Below the pieces are notes generated by a model. The model made no database searches. It was not told the DNA's origin and saw only the letters and a program-made list of their open reading frames with translations. Shown piece after piece: positions 25,697 to 34,108 of a DNA stretch of 52,807 bases. The stretch is taken from assembly GCA_937900135.1 (NCBI GenBank), contig CALCDJ010000017.1, positions 1 through 52,807 of the forward strand, in the 5' to 3' direction. Within the stretch, counting starts at the first letter, position 1. Every line of letters starts with the position of its first letter. The stretch comes from an uncultured Blautia sp. Lineage in GTDB: Bacteria; Bacillota; Clostridia; Lachnospirales; Lachnospiraceae. The position numbers and the translations under genes are program-made.

Positions 25697-25731
25697 AAGT
25701 GAGTCTTCATAAAGAAAAGGATAGGGATATC

Positions 25732-26589
25732 ATGAACCATTTGAAAGAAAAAGGCATGAAGCTTGTATTTATGATTGCAGCATGTACTTCTGTGCTGGCT
25801 GTATTTTTAATCTGCATCTTTTTGTTTGCCAGCGGAATCCCTGCAATAGGAAAAATAGGACCTCTGGAATTTTTGCTGGGAGAAATCTGGAGACCTTCTA
25901 ATGAGAAATTCGGGATTTTTCCCATGATTGTTGCCAGTATTTATGTAACAGGGGGAGCGATTCTGGTGGGAGTCCCCATTGCAATTTTTACTTCCGTGTT
26001 TATGGCACGTTATTGTCCCCAAAAACTGTATAAGCCATTGAAATCCGGAATTGAACTGATGGCTGGTGTACCGTCCATTGTGTACGGATTTTTTGGACTG
26101 GTTGTTCTGGTACCCATGATCCGTGATCTTTTCGGCGGAAGTGGAACCAGTATGCTGGCAGCTTCTCTTCTTCTGGGGATGATGATCCTGCCGACTATCA
26201 TAGGGGTGACGGAATCTGCAATCCGAAGCGTACCGGAAAGCTACTATGAAGGCTCTCTGGCTCTGGGAGCCACAAAGGAAAGAAGTATTTTCCGCGTCAT
26301 CCTTCCCGCAGCGAAATCCGGAATCCTGGCCGGAGTGGTTCTTGGCATCGGTCGTGCCATCGGAGAAACCATGGCAGTAATCATGGTGGCAGGAAACCAG
26401 CCGAGAATGCCACAGGGGTTGTTAAAGGGCGTCCGTACCATGACTGCAAACATTGTAACAGAAATGGGATATGCCACAGGACTTCACCGAGAAGCGCTGA
26501 TTGCAACCGCAGTGGTTTTGTTTGTATTTATTTTGATCATTAATCTGAGTCTTTCTCTACTGAACAGGAGGGCAGAACATGCAAATTGA
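25732..26589 (+). CDS. pstC: Phosphate ABC transporter permease PstC
   Basis: The start is ATG 25732; a GTG at 25699 would add 11 polar residues. The 285 residues have six membrane segments. They include the PstC-style region GVPSIVYGFFGLVVLVPMIRDL and the ATPase-docking loop SYYEGSLALGATKERSIFRVILP. The protein forms the phosphate channel with PstA. Its end overlaps the pstA start by 11 nt, indicating translational coupling. Confidence 0.93.
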   Translation: MNHLKEKGMKLVFMIAACTSVLAVFLICIFLFASGIPAIGKIGPLEFLLGEIWRPSNEKFGIFPMIVASIYVTGGAILVGVPIAIFTSVFMARYCPQKLYKPLKSGIELMAGVPSIVYGFFGLVVLVPMIRDLFGGSGTSMLAASLLLGMMILPTIIGVTESAIRSVPESYYEGSLALGATKERSIFRVILPAAKSGILAGVVLGIGRAIGETMAVIMVAGNQPRMPQGLLKGVRTMTANIVTEMGYATGLHREALIATAVVLFVFILIINLSLSLLNRRAEHAN

Positions 26590-27481
26590 TACGACGGCAG
26601 CAATTCCTGCATCCAAGGAACAAAAGAAAGGGATTTCTTTTACAAGAAAAATCAAAGCATATAAAAATCATCCGTTTTCCGGGGTGCTGGCATTGTTCAC
26701 ACTTCTGGCGGCTTTGGCAACCTTTGCGCTTCTGGCTTCCCTGGTAGGCTATATTGTGGTAAAGGGGATTCCGTATCTGACCAGAGATCTCTTTAGCCTG
26801 ACCTACACCTCAGAAAATGTATCGCTGGTACCTTCTCTGGTCAATACTTTGATCATGACAGCTGTTTCCCTGGTAATTGCCGCTCCTCTTGGAATTTTTG
26901 CAGCAATCTATCTGGTGGAATATGCAAAAAAAGGAAGTAGGCTTGTGGGGGTAATCCGAATCACAGCGGAGACTCTTTCCGGCATTCCGTCTATTGTGTA
27001 TGGATTGTTTGGTATGCTGTTTTTTGTAACCACATTGGAGTGGGGGCTGTCTCTGCTTTCCGGGGCCTGTACCATGGTAATTATGATTCTTCCTTTAATT
27101 ATGCGTACTGCGGAGGAAGCATTAAAATCGGTTCCGGATTCCTACCGTGAGGCGAGTTTTGGTCTGGGCGCAGGGAAGCTTCGTACAATTTTTACGATTG
27201 TACTTCCATCTGCTGTTCCGGGGATTCTGGCAGGTGTAATTCTGGCCATTGGACGTGTGGTAGGGGAAACGGCTGCTTTGATTTATACGGCCGGTACCGT
27301 GGCGGCAATCCCGGACAGTCTTATGGGTTCGGGACGTACCCTGGCGCTTCATATGTATGTGCTTTCCAGTGAGGGACTTCATATGAATCAGGCATCGGCA
27401 ACGGCAGTTGTGATTCTTGCTTTTGTGTTACTGATCAACGCTGCGTCCGGTATGGTGGCAAAACGAATAGCGAAAGGATAA
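26579..27481 (+). CDS. pstA: Phosphate ABC transporter permease PstA
   Basis: The 300 residues carry a polar N-terminus, then six membrane segments. ETLSGIPSIVYGLFGMLFF and the docking loop SYREASFGLGAGKLRTIFTIVLP are diagnostic of the PstA/PstC family, and GRVVGETAALIYTAG is typical of PstA. The gene is coupled to pstC upstream and lies 6 nt before pstB. Confidence 0.93.
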   Translation: MQIDTTAAIPASKEQKKGISFTRKIKAYKNHPFSGVLALFTLLAALATFALLASLVGYIVVKGIPYLTRDLFSLTYTSENVSLVPSLVNTLIMTAVSLVIAAPLGIFAAIYLVEYAKKGSRLVGVIRITAETLSGIPSIVYGLFGMLFFVTTLEWGLSLLSGACTMVIMILPLIMRTAEEALKSVPDSYREASFGLGAGKLRTIFTIVLPSAVPGILAGVILAIGRVVGETAALIYTAGTVAAIPDSLMGSGRTLALHMYVLSSEGLHMNQASATAVVILAFVLLINAASGMVAKRIAKG

Positions 27482-27487
27482 CCAGAT

Positions 27488-28246
27488 ATGAGCGAACATA
27501 CAAAAATTTCTGTGGAGGCTATGAATCTTCATTATGGGAACTTCCACGCTTTAAAAAATATCAATATGCAGATTCCGGAAAGGGAGATTACCGCATTTAT
27601 CGGTCCCAGCGGCTGTGGAAAATCCACCTTATTAAAATCCTTAAACCGGATGAATGACCTGGTGGAGGGCTGTGTGATTACAGGAAAGGTACAGCTGGAT
27701 GGAGAAGATATTTATGGAAATATGGATGTGAACCTTCTTCGGAAAAGAGTGGGCATGGTGTTTCAGAAACCCAATCCCTTTCCTATGAGTATTTATGACA
27801 ACATTGCTTATGGGCCGAGAACCCATGGCATCCGTTCCAAGGCAAAGCTAGATGAGATCGTGGAAAAGTCCCTTCGGGATGCAGCAATCTGGGATGAAGT
27901 AAAGGACCGTCTCAAAAAAAGCGCCCTTGGTATGTCGGGAGGACAGCAGCAGCGTCTTTGTATCGCCAGAGCTCTTGCGGTTCAGCCAGAGGTGCTTCTC
28001 ATGGATGAGCCCACATCTGCCCTTGATCCCATTTCCACTTCCAAAATTGAAGAACTGGCCATGGAACTGAAGAAGGATTATACCATTGTGATGGTTACCC
28101 ATAACATGCAGCAGGCTACCCGTGTTTCCGACAAAACAGCATTTTTCCTTCTGGGAGAAGTGGTGGAATTCGGAGATACCGACCAGCTCTTTTCCATGCC
28201 AAAGGATAAACGTACAGAAGATTACATTACAGGGAGGTTTGGCTGA
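27488..28246 (+). CDS. pstB: Phosphate ABC transporter ATP-binding protein PstB
   Basis: The 252 residues show a complete ABC ATPase: Walker A GPSGCGKST, Q-loop MVFQKPNPFPMSIYDN, signature MSGGQQQR, Walker B VLLMDEPTSALDP and H-loop MVTHNMQQA. The PFPMSIYDN segment and the length are typical of PstB. It energises PstCA, and its stop codon is 1 nt before the phoU start. Confidence 0.95.
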   Translation: MSEHTKISVEAMNLHYGNFHALKNINMQIPEREITAFIGPSGCGKSTLLKSLNRMNDLVEGCVITGKVQLDGEDIYGNMDVNLLRKRVGMVFQKPNPFPMSIYDNIAYGPRTHGIRSKAKLDEIVEKSLRDAAIWDEVKDRLKKSALGMSGGQQQRLCIARALAVQPEVLLMDEPTSALDPISTSKIEELAMELKKDYTIVMVTHNMQQATRVSDKTAFFLLGEVVEFGDTDQLFSMPKDKRTEDYITGRFG

Positions 28247-28247
28247 T

Positions 28248-28904
28248 ATGACAACTTTTTTTGAAAGACAGTTAGAAGAACTTCATGTACAGCTGATTAC
28301 CATGGGCAGTCTTTGTGAAAAAGCCATTTCCCTTTCTGCGCGCGCCATTCAGGGACATGGAGAGTTTCTTGTGCGACAGGTCTTTGAGACAGACCGGGAA
28401 ATTGATGAAAAAGAAAGAGAAATAGAAACCCTTTGTATGCGGCTTCTTCTTCATCAGCATCCGGTAGCCAGAGATCTGCGGGAAATTTCTGCAGCTTTGA
28501 AGATGATTTCCGATATGGAACGGATTGGCGATCAGGCGGCGGATATTGCAGATTTGTCTCGTTATGTAGAATTGGAGAATGTGAAGGGCGAGATTAATAT
28601 TACGGAAATGGCAGAAAATACCGTTCATATGGTGACGGAAAGTATTGATGCATTTGTAAATGCGGATTTGAGCCTTTGCAGAAAAGTCATTGGGGATGAT
28701 GACCGGGTGGATGAAGAGTTTAATGAAATCAAGGAAAAACTGGCGTCTTTAATCTATGAGAAAAATCTGGATGCCAAGGCAGGTCTGGATTTTCTCATGA
28801 CAGCCAAATATTTTGAACGAATTGGAGATCATGCAGTAAACATTGCAGAATGGGTCGAGTATTCCATTACCGGAGAACACAGAAACAATGAACATCATAT
28901 GTAA
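28248..28904 (+). CDS. phoU: Phosphate transport regulator PhoU
   Basis: The start is ATG 28248, 1 nt after pstB and preceded by GGGAGG, giving 218 residues. Two PhoU repeats each hold the metal-binding helix pattern, visible as MERIGDQAADIAD and FERIGDHAVNIAEW. PhoU links transporter activity to the PhoR kinase and represses the Pho regulon when phosphate is plentiful. The adjacent PhoR-like kinase fits this. Confidence 0.94.
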   Translation: MTTFFERQLEELHVQLITMGSLCEKAISLSARAIQGHGEFLVRQVFETDREIDEKEREIETLCMRLLLHQHPVARDLREISAALKMISDMERIGDQAADIADLSRYVELENVKGEINITEMAENTVHMVTESIDAFVNADLSLCRKVIGDDDRVDEEFNEIKEKLASLIYEKNLDAKAGLDFLMTAKYFERIGDHAVNIAEWVEYSITGEHRNNEHHM

Positions 28905-28931
28905 ACAGGAGCAACGGAGGTTCAAAGCAAG

Positions 28932-30608
28932 GTGACAAAGAAAATTTTTAAATCGATTATGCTGGTCTGCTCACTGGTGTTTGTTCTGGGTCTGGCCTTT
29001 GTGATGGGAATCCTTTACCGGTATATGGGAAAGGAAATCGGAGATGAACTTCTGAAGGAAGTCCATTATCTGGTGCCGGGAGTGGAAAGCCAGGGAGAGG
29101 CTTATCTGGAAAAGATCAGAACCAAAAGCTCTCGGGTGACCTATATAGATACAGATGGAACGGTGATTTACGACAGTGAGGCCAACGCCTCTCAGATGGA
29201 GGACCATAGCCAGAGAGAGGAAGTAGTGGAAGCAGCAAAGCAGGGGGCAGGGGAAGCGCAGCGTACCTCCACTACATTATCGGAAAAGACCATTTATTAT
29301 GCGTTGAGACTTTCGGATGGAAAGATTCTCCGTGTTTCCAGTACCCAGTATTCTGTATTCGCGCTGGTATATCAGATGATCGTGCCTGTTTTATGGGTAC
29401 TCCTTCTGATGATAATACTTTCCGGGATTTTTGCGTCCAAGATCTCCAAAAAGATCGTAGAGCCTGTAAATGATCTGGATTTGGAACATCCCGAAGAAAA
29501 TCAGGCTTACGAAGAGGTAGCGCCTCTTTTGAGCAGGATTCATAAGCAGAATCGTCAGATTAAAGAACAGCTGGAGGTTGCAAGACAGCAGCAGGAGGAA
29601 TTTGCCATCATCACAGAAAATATGCAGGAAGGGCTTTTGGTCATTGATTCCTATACCATGATTCTTTCTGGAAACTCCAGTGTGTGGCGGATGTTTAAGA
29701 TAAAAAAACCAAAAACAGGAGAAAGCGTATATTCTCTCAACCGGGAGGAAGAATTCCGTAAAGTGATTGAGAAGGTACTGGAGGGAACTCATGGAGATAC
29801 CATACTGAAGCTTGATGGGGAATCGGTACGTCTGATTGCCAATCCGGTGAATCGGGAAAAGGAAACCGTAGGAGCAGTTCTCCTTCTTCTGAATGTAACA
29901 GAAAAAGTGGAGCGAGAAAATCTGAGAAAAGAATTTTCTGCCAACGTTTCTCATGAATTAAAAACGCCGCTGACCTCCATTTCTGGTATCGCGGAAATTA
30001 TGGAGGATGGATTTGTACAACCCAAGGATATTCCATCCTTTGCAGGGAGAATTTACAAGGAAGCACAGCGACTGATCGCTTTGGTGGAAGATGTGATTAA
30101 GATCTCACAGCTGGATGAGGGAGAAATTCCTTACGAATGGCAGAAGGAAGACCTTTATGGGATTTCCAGAGATGTGTTTGCAAATCTTAAAGAACAGGCA
30201 GAACAGAAAAAGGTACACCTTTATATCCAGGGAAATCGGGTCATTGCCTGTACCGTTCGCCCCATTCTGGAAGAGGTGCTTTACAATCTGTGTGACAATG
30301 CCATCAAATACAATAAAGAAGACGGTACGGTTCATATTCTTCTCTCTGAGGAGCAGGACACGGTAAAGGTTGTGGTAAAGGATACGGGAATCGGTATCCC
30401 GAAGGAAGACCAGAGCCGGGTATTTGAACGGTTTTACAGGGTAGATAAAAGTCATTCCAAAGAAATTGGAGGAACAGGACTTGGATTATCCATTGTAAAA
30501 CACGGAGTAACTTTCCTTAAAGGAACCCTGGAGCTGATAAGCGAGGAGGGAGAGGGAACAGAAATTATAATCACCCTTCCAAAGGAAAAAAACAGGAATG
30601 GTGAATAA
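28932..30608 (+). CDS. PhoR-like sensor histidine kinase
   Basis: The start is GTG 28932 after CGGAGG, and the product has 558 residues. A first membrane helix (residues 9-28) precedes an extracellular domain, and a second helix lies near 145-165. A PAS-like region (LLVIDSYTMILSGNSSVWRMF), the phospho-acceptor motif SANVSHELKTPLTSISG, the ATPase N-box NLCDNAIKYN and the G boxes DTGIGIP and GTGLGLSIV follow. This matches PhoR kinases. It follows phoU by 27 nt, but no PhoP/PhoB regulator gene is present on either side, which is unusual. Confidence 0.88.
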   Translation: MTKKIFKSIMLVCSLVFVLGLAFVMGILYRYMGKEIGDELLKEVHYLVPGVESQGEAYLEKIRTKSSRVTYIDTDGTVIYDSEANASQMEDHSQREEVVEAAKQGAGEAQRTSTTLSEKTIYYALRLSDGKILRVSSTQYSVFALVYQMIVPVLWVLLLMIILSGIFASKISKKIVEPVNDLDLEHPEENQAYEEVAPLLSRIHKQNRQIKEQLEVARQQQEEFAIITENMQEGLLVIDSYTMILSGNSSVWRMFKIKKPKTGESVYSLNREEEFRKVIEKVLEGTHGDTILKLDGESVRLIANPVNREKETVGAVLLLLNVTEKVERENLRKEFSANVSHELKTPLTSISGIAEIMEDGFVQPKDIPSFAGRIYKEAQRLIALVEDVIKISQLDEGEIPYEWQKEDLYGISRDVFANLKEQAEQKKVHLYIQGNRVIACTVRPILEEVLYNLCDNAIKYNKEDGTVHILLSEEQDTVKVVVKDTGIGIPKEDQSRVFERFYRVDKSHSKEIGGTGLGLSIVKHGVTFLKGTLELISEEGEGTEIIITLPKEKNRNGE

Positions 30609-30660
30609 AAGAAAAAAAGATATAAGGGAAATTTTAATGAGACAATGATAACGTTAGGAC

Positions 30661-30690
30661 TTGCTCTCTTTTTAGAAAAAATGTTATAAT
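30661..30690 (+). promoter_or_regulatory. Promoter upstream of the MATE gene
   Basis: An extended -10, TGTTATAAT (30682-30690), has a TTGCTC -35 at 30661 with an 18-bp spacer. Transcription would start near 30697, leaving a leader of about 136 nt that contains the hairpin at 30710. Confidence 0.6.
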
Positions 30691-30709
30691 CCATAAAGAA
30701 TACCATAAT

Positions 30710-30762
30710 GAAAAAGCACAGAAAAGAATGGTTTATCAGACGCATTCTTGATGTGCTTTTTC
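30710..30762. terminator. Long hairpin in the phoR-MATE gap
   Basis: GAAAAAGCACA (30710-30720) pairs with TGTGCTTTTTC (30752-30762). An inner AGAATG/CATTCT stem extends it. The T-run is in the descending arm, so it can end transcripts from phoR. Because the 30661 promoter lies before it, it could also act as an attenuator for the MATE gene. Confidence 0.65.
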
Positions 30763-30832
30763 CATGTTTAGCGTTGGTGTACAAGGCATGTTGCCCTTTT
30801 GCATGCCGATGCAAGAATAAGAGGAGAGAGTT

Positions 30833-32173
30833 ATGTCAGGAAAAGTAAAGGATATGACAACCGATTCGCCGGGGAAATTAATCATGCTGTTTGCCATTCC
30901 ATTGATGATCGGAAGTGTGTTTCAGCAGTTTTATACGATGGTAGATACTATGGTTGTGGGGCAGGTGGTAGGTGTTCAGGCGCTGGCGGCGCTTGGAGCA
31001 GTGGAATGGATCGTTTGGATGGTTCTTGGAATTTCCACGGGAATGACCCAGGGATTTTCCATATTAGTTTCACAGTTTTATGGAGCGCAGAAAGAAACTT
31101 CATTGAAAAAGGCAGTAGCCAGAAGTTATGTGCTCACAGCGATCCTTGCAGTGCTGGTACTTTTGGCGAGCCAGGCTGGCGCTTATCCACTCCTGAAATT
31201 TTTACATACGCCATCAGATATTATTGAATTGTCTTCTGTGTATTTACGGATCGCCTTATGTGGCGTTCCATCGATTGCAGCCTATAATTGTCTGGCTTCT
31301 GTGCTGAGAGCTCTTGGGAACAGCAGATCTCCTCTCATGGCAATGATTCTTGCGGCTGGGATCAATGTGGGACTGGATCTTTTGTTTGTAGCAGGTTTTG
31401 GCTGGGGTGTGGCCGGCGCAGCTATCGCAACAGTCATTGCGCAGACTTTTTCTGCGCTTTACTGTTATCTGGTGGTAAGGAAGATTGAGTTGCTTCATCT
31501 TACTAAAGAAAATTATCAGAGGGAAGCCGGAATGGATGGAAGGCTGCTTCGCTTGGGAGCCCCTACCGCTTTTCAGAATATCATTATTTCCGTAGGAGGA
31601 ATGGTGGTACAGTATGTGGTAAATGGATATGGTTTTTTGTTTGTGGCGGGCTTTACTGCTACGAATAAGTTATACGGAGTATTGGAATTGGCGGCTATCT
31701 CTTATGGGTATGCCATCACCACTTATGTGGGGCAGAATCTTGGAGCCAATCAGATCAAAAGAATCAAGCAGGGAGTCAGATGCGGCGCAGTGATGGCGGT
31801 GCTGACTTCTCTGGCTGTGACGCTGATCATGGTTTTTGCCGGAAAGGGAATATTATCTTTATTTATATCCGGAGAACCAAAGCAGGTAGCCCTTGTACTG
31901 GATGTGGCATATCAATATTTGTTTCTTATGGCTGTGTGTCTGTGGATCTTGTATCTCTTATATGTATATCGCTCTGCGATCCATGGATTGGGGAATACCG
32001 TGATTCCTATGATAAGTGGAGTGGTGGAATTTATCATGCGAGTTGGCGTGGCTCTTCTTCTGCCTCTTCTGATTGGATCTGACGGTATTTTTTATGCGGA
32101 AATCTGTGCCTGGACAGGAGCTGCCATCTTACTGGCAGTCAGTTATTATAAGATGATAAAAGTTTACAGATGA
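30833..32173 (+). CDS. MATE family efflux transporter
   Basis: The 446 residues have about twelve membrane segments in two homologous halves. The family pattern near the start is GKLIMLFAIPLMIGSVFQQFYTMVDTMVVGQVVG, here split by the membrane. The second half repeats it as GAPTAFQNIIISVGGMVVQYVVNGYG. It exports a cationic drug or metabolite in exchange for sodium or protons; the substrate is not predictable. The start follows AGAGGAGAG. It lies 21 nt before the TIM-barrel gene, so the two may be cotranscribed. Confidence 0.9.
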   Translation: MSGKVKDMTTDSPGKLIMLFAIPLMIGSVFQQFYTMVDTMVVGQVVGVQALAALGAVEWIVWMVLGISTGMTQGFSILVSQFYGAQKETSLKKAVARSYVLTAILAVLVLLASQAGAYPLLKFLHTPSDIIELSSVYLRIALCGVPSIAAYNCLASVLRALGNSRSPLMAMILAAGINVGLDLLFVAGFGWGVAGAAIATVIAQTFSALYCYLVVRKIELLHLTKENYQREAGMDGRLLRLGAPTAFQNIIISVGGMVVQYVVNGYGFLFVAGFTATNKLYGVLELAAISYGYAITTYVGQNLGANQIKRIKQGVRCGAVMAVLTSLAVTLIMVFAGKGILSLFISGEPKQVALVLDVAYQYLFLMAVCLWILYLLYVYRSAIHGLGNTVIPMISGVVEFIMRVGVALLLPLLIGSDGIFYAEICAWTGAAILLAVSYYKMIKVYR

Positions 32174-32194
32174 AAGAAGCAGGGAGGGAGCGGA

Positions 32195-32959
32195 ATGTAT
32201 TTCAGTCATTTATTACCCGATGAGGAAATGCGGGAAATTATAAGAAAAACAGGGATGGGTGTGGAAAGCATAGAATTTTCTGTGGCAGAAAATCTGGATC
32301 GGTTTTCTGCTACCATGAAAAATTATCAAAAACGTTTGGAATATATGGAGTGCGAGGGTCTGCTTCTCCATGGGCCGTTTCTGGATCTAAATCCCATGGC
32401 ATACGACAGTGGAATCCGCCGTGTAACCATGTATCGTTATGAGCAGGCGTATGAAGCAGCACAGATACTGGGCGCAGAAAAAATCGTATTTCATTCCTGT
32501 TTTTTGCCCAATGTATATCTGACGATAGGATGGGCAGACCGGGTGGCGGAATTTTATATGGAGTTTTTGAAAGATAAGGACGATTCCATAGAAGTCTTAA
32601 TGGAAAATGTGTTGGACCCGGACCCTGTGCCTTTAAAAGACGTTGCGGAAAAAATTTCTCATAAGGCATTTGGGTTATGTCTGGACTTGGGACATGCCAA
32701 ATGTTATTCGAAAAGCGGTCTGTTTCATTGGATGGAGACTTTGGAACCTTACATCCGGCATGTGCATCTTCATGATAATATGGGAGAGCGGGACAGCCAT
32801 TTGTCTTTAGGAGATGGGAATCTTCCATTAAAAGAAATATCAGAATTTTTGAAAAAAAATGGAAATAAAAAAACGTATACCATAGAGTGCGCTGAGAAAG
32901 AAGCGGTGGAAAAATCCTGGGACTATTGTCAAAACACGCATACATTTGATTTTGTTTGA
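32195..32959 (+). CDS. TIM-barrel protein, sugar isomerase / AP endonuclease-2 superfamily
   Basis: The 254-residue protein fits the xylose-isomerase-like TIM barrel. Candidate metal ligands are the His in LLLHGPFLDL, His in VFHSCFLP, Glu in VLMENVLDP, Asp and His in LCLDLGHAKCY, His in HVHLHDN and Glu in YTIECAEKE. Such proteins include sugar epimerases, endonuclease IV relatives and metabolic isomerases; this one is too divergent to name. It probably shares a transcript with the MATE gene. Confidence 0.75.
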   Translation: MYFSHLLPDEEMREIIRKTGMGVESIEFSVAENLDRFSATMKNYQKRLEYMECEGLLLHGPFLDLNPMAYDSGIRRVTMYRYEQAYEAAQILGAEKIVFHSCFLPNVYLTIGWADRVAEFYMEFLKDKDDSIEVLMENVLDPDPVPLKDVAEKISHKAFGLCLDLGHAKCYSKSGLFHWMETLEPYIRHVHLHDNMGERDSHLSLGDGNLPLKEISEFLKKNGNKKTYTIECAEKEAVEKSWDYCQNTHTFDFV

Positions 32960-32984
32960 CAAGGAACAAAAAAATCAGTATGAT
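32956..32984 (+). promoter_or_regulatory. Strong promoter of the DUF4430-ECF pair
   Basis: A consensus -35 TTGACA (32956-32961) and a -10 TATGAT (32979-32984) are 17 bp apart. The -35 overlaps the stop codon of the preceding gene. Confidence 0.8.
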
Positions 32985-33046
32985 GTACAAGAGATAAAAA
33001 ACTGTCAAAAAAATGATAGTAAAATACATATGGAGGAAAGGATACA

Positions 33047-33439
33047 ATGAAGAAAAAAAGTACGATCATTGCAGCCGTGGTGTTGGTTCTGGTTGTGGTA
33101 GCAGCCGGACTTCTTTATATGAAGTTTAAGCCGGGAACTACAGCAGGGGAGAAAGAAGTGGAGATCACGGTAGTACATGGAGATGAAAGCCAGACCACTT
33201 TTACTTATGACACGGATGCTGAATATCTGGGAGAAGTAATGCAGGATGTGGAATTGGTAGAAGGAGAAAAGGGAGAATTTGGCCTTTTCATCAAGACCGC
33301 AGACGGTGAGACGGCAGATGAATCCAAGCAGCAGTGGTGGTGTATCACAAAAGGCGGAGAACAGGTCAACACATCCGCAGATACCACTCCGATTCAGGAC
33401 GGAGATAAATTTGAACTGACACTGAAAGAGGGATATTAA
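33047..33439 (+). CDS. DUF4430 (transcobalamin-like domain) membrane-anchored protein
   Basis: The 130-residue protein has an N-terminal membrane anchor (residues 5-26) and a small extracellular beta domain of the DUF4430 type. Its QWWCITKGGEQV and the closing DGDKFELTL are typical. DUF4430 domains resemble the C-terminal domain of transcobalamin and often sit beside ECF-transporter S components. The next gene is exactly that, with no gap. A role in presenting a vitamin or cofactor to the transporter is inferred. Confidence 0.8.
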   Translation: MKKKSTIIAAVVLVLVVVAAGLLYMKFKPGTTAGEKEVEITVVHGDESQTTFTYDTDAEYLGEVMQDVELVEGEKGEFGLFIKTADGETADESKQQWWCITKGGEQVNTSADTTPIQDGDKFELTLKEGY

Positions 33440-33952
33440 TTGAAAAACCGGAAAACATGGGAAATCGTAGTCATGGGTGTCCTGACAGCCGTTGTTTTTG
33501 CCGCTCAGGTTGCCATGGGATTTCTTCCGAATATTGAGCTGGTTACCCTGCTTTTTATTTTATATACCCTGGTTCTGGGTAAGAAAGTGTTTCTGATCAT
33601 CTATGTATTTGTATTTCTGGAAGGGATTTTTTATGGATTTGGCCTTTGGTGGGTGAATTACCTGTATGTATGGACGGTGCAGTCGATCGTGACTCTGATA
33701 TTGAGAAAGCAGACGTCCGTATTTTTCTGGAGTATCCTGTCCGGATTTTATGGCATAAGTTTTGGCGCTTTGTGCGCGATTCCCTATTTTTTTATGGGAG
33801 GACCTTCTTCTGCTTTTGCCTACTGGGTATCCGGAATTGCTTACGACATCCCGCATTGTATCGGAAACATCGTGATCTGTCTTTTGCTTTTTAAGCCTTT
33901 GTACAAGGTTTTGGATCAGGTACTGAACAAGGGATTACAAATTAACAGATAA
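33440..33952 (+). CDS. ECF transporter S component
   Basis: The start is TTG 33440, directly after the DUF4430 stop and preceded by GAGGGAT. The 170 residues are almost entirely membrane segments (VVMGVLTAVVFAAQVAMGFL; LLFILYTLVLGKKVFLIIYV). That architecture belongs to the substrate-capturing subunit of energy-coupling-factor vitamin transporters. EcfA/A'/T are not in the window, so it should share a common module encoded elsewhere. The link to DUF4430 hints at a cobalamin-like ligand, but no cobalamin riboswitch was recognised upstream. Confidence 0.8.
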   Translation: MKNRKTWEIVVMGVLTAVVFAAQVAMGFLPNIELVTLLFILYTLVLGKKVFLIIYVFVFLEGIFYGFGLWWVNYLYVWTVQSIVTLILRKQTSVFFWSILSGFYGISFGALCAIPYFFMGGPSSAFAYWVSGIAYDIPHCIGNIVICLLLFKPLYKVLDQVLNKGLQINR

Positions 33953-33957
33953 GAAAA

Positions 33958-33991
33958 AACTGTCTGGCAGTTGATGCCGGGCAGTTTTTTT
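33958..33991 (+). terminator. Terminator after the ECF S component
   Basis: AACTGTCTGGCA (33958-33969) pairs with TGCCGGGCAGTT (33975-33986), with two G-T pairs, then runs into seven Ts. Confidence 0.88.
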
Positions 33992-34039
33992 CTTATCTGA
34001 CGAGGAGCTGAGAAATAAGTTTCTGTTGTCAGAAAAGAA

Positions 34040-34068
34040 TTGTAAAAATTCAGTATAATAAGTATAAT
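34040..34068 (+). promoter_or_regulatory. Promoter of the flavodoxin-fold oxidoreductase
   Basis: A -35 TTGTAA (34040-34045) and a -10 TATAAT (34063-34068) are exactly 17 bp apart, upstream of the TTG start at 34109. Confidence 0.7.
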
Positions 34069-34108
34069 ATAGACAGTTATAAGAGAGTTACGAAGGGAGA
34101 AAAGAGCA

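Noticed and set aside
28122..28247. PhoU start inside pstB at 28122
   Set aside because: It would add 42 residues read out of frame from PstB; the ATG at 28248 has GGGAGG and gives the normal PhoU length.
28932..30608. Kinase as a partner of the YesN-type regulator at 23049
   Set aside because: That regulator already has its own overlapping YesM-type kinase, and the kinase here has PhoR architecture next to phoU.
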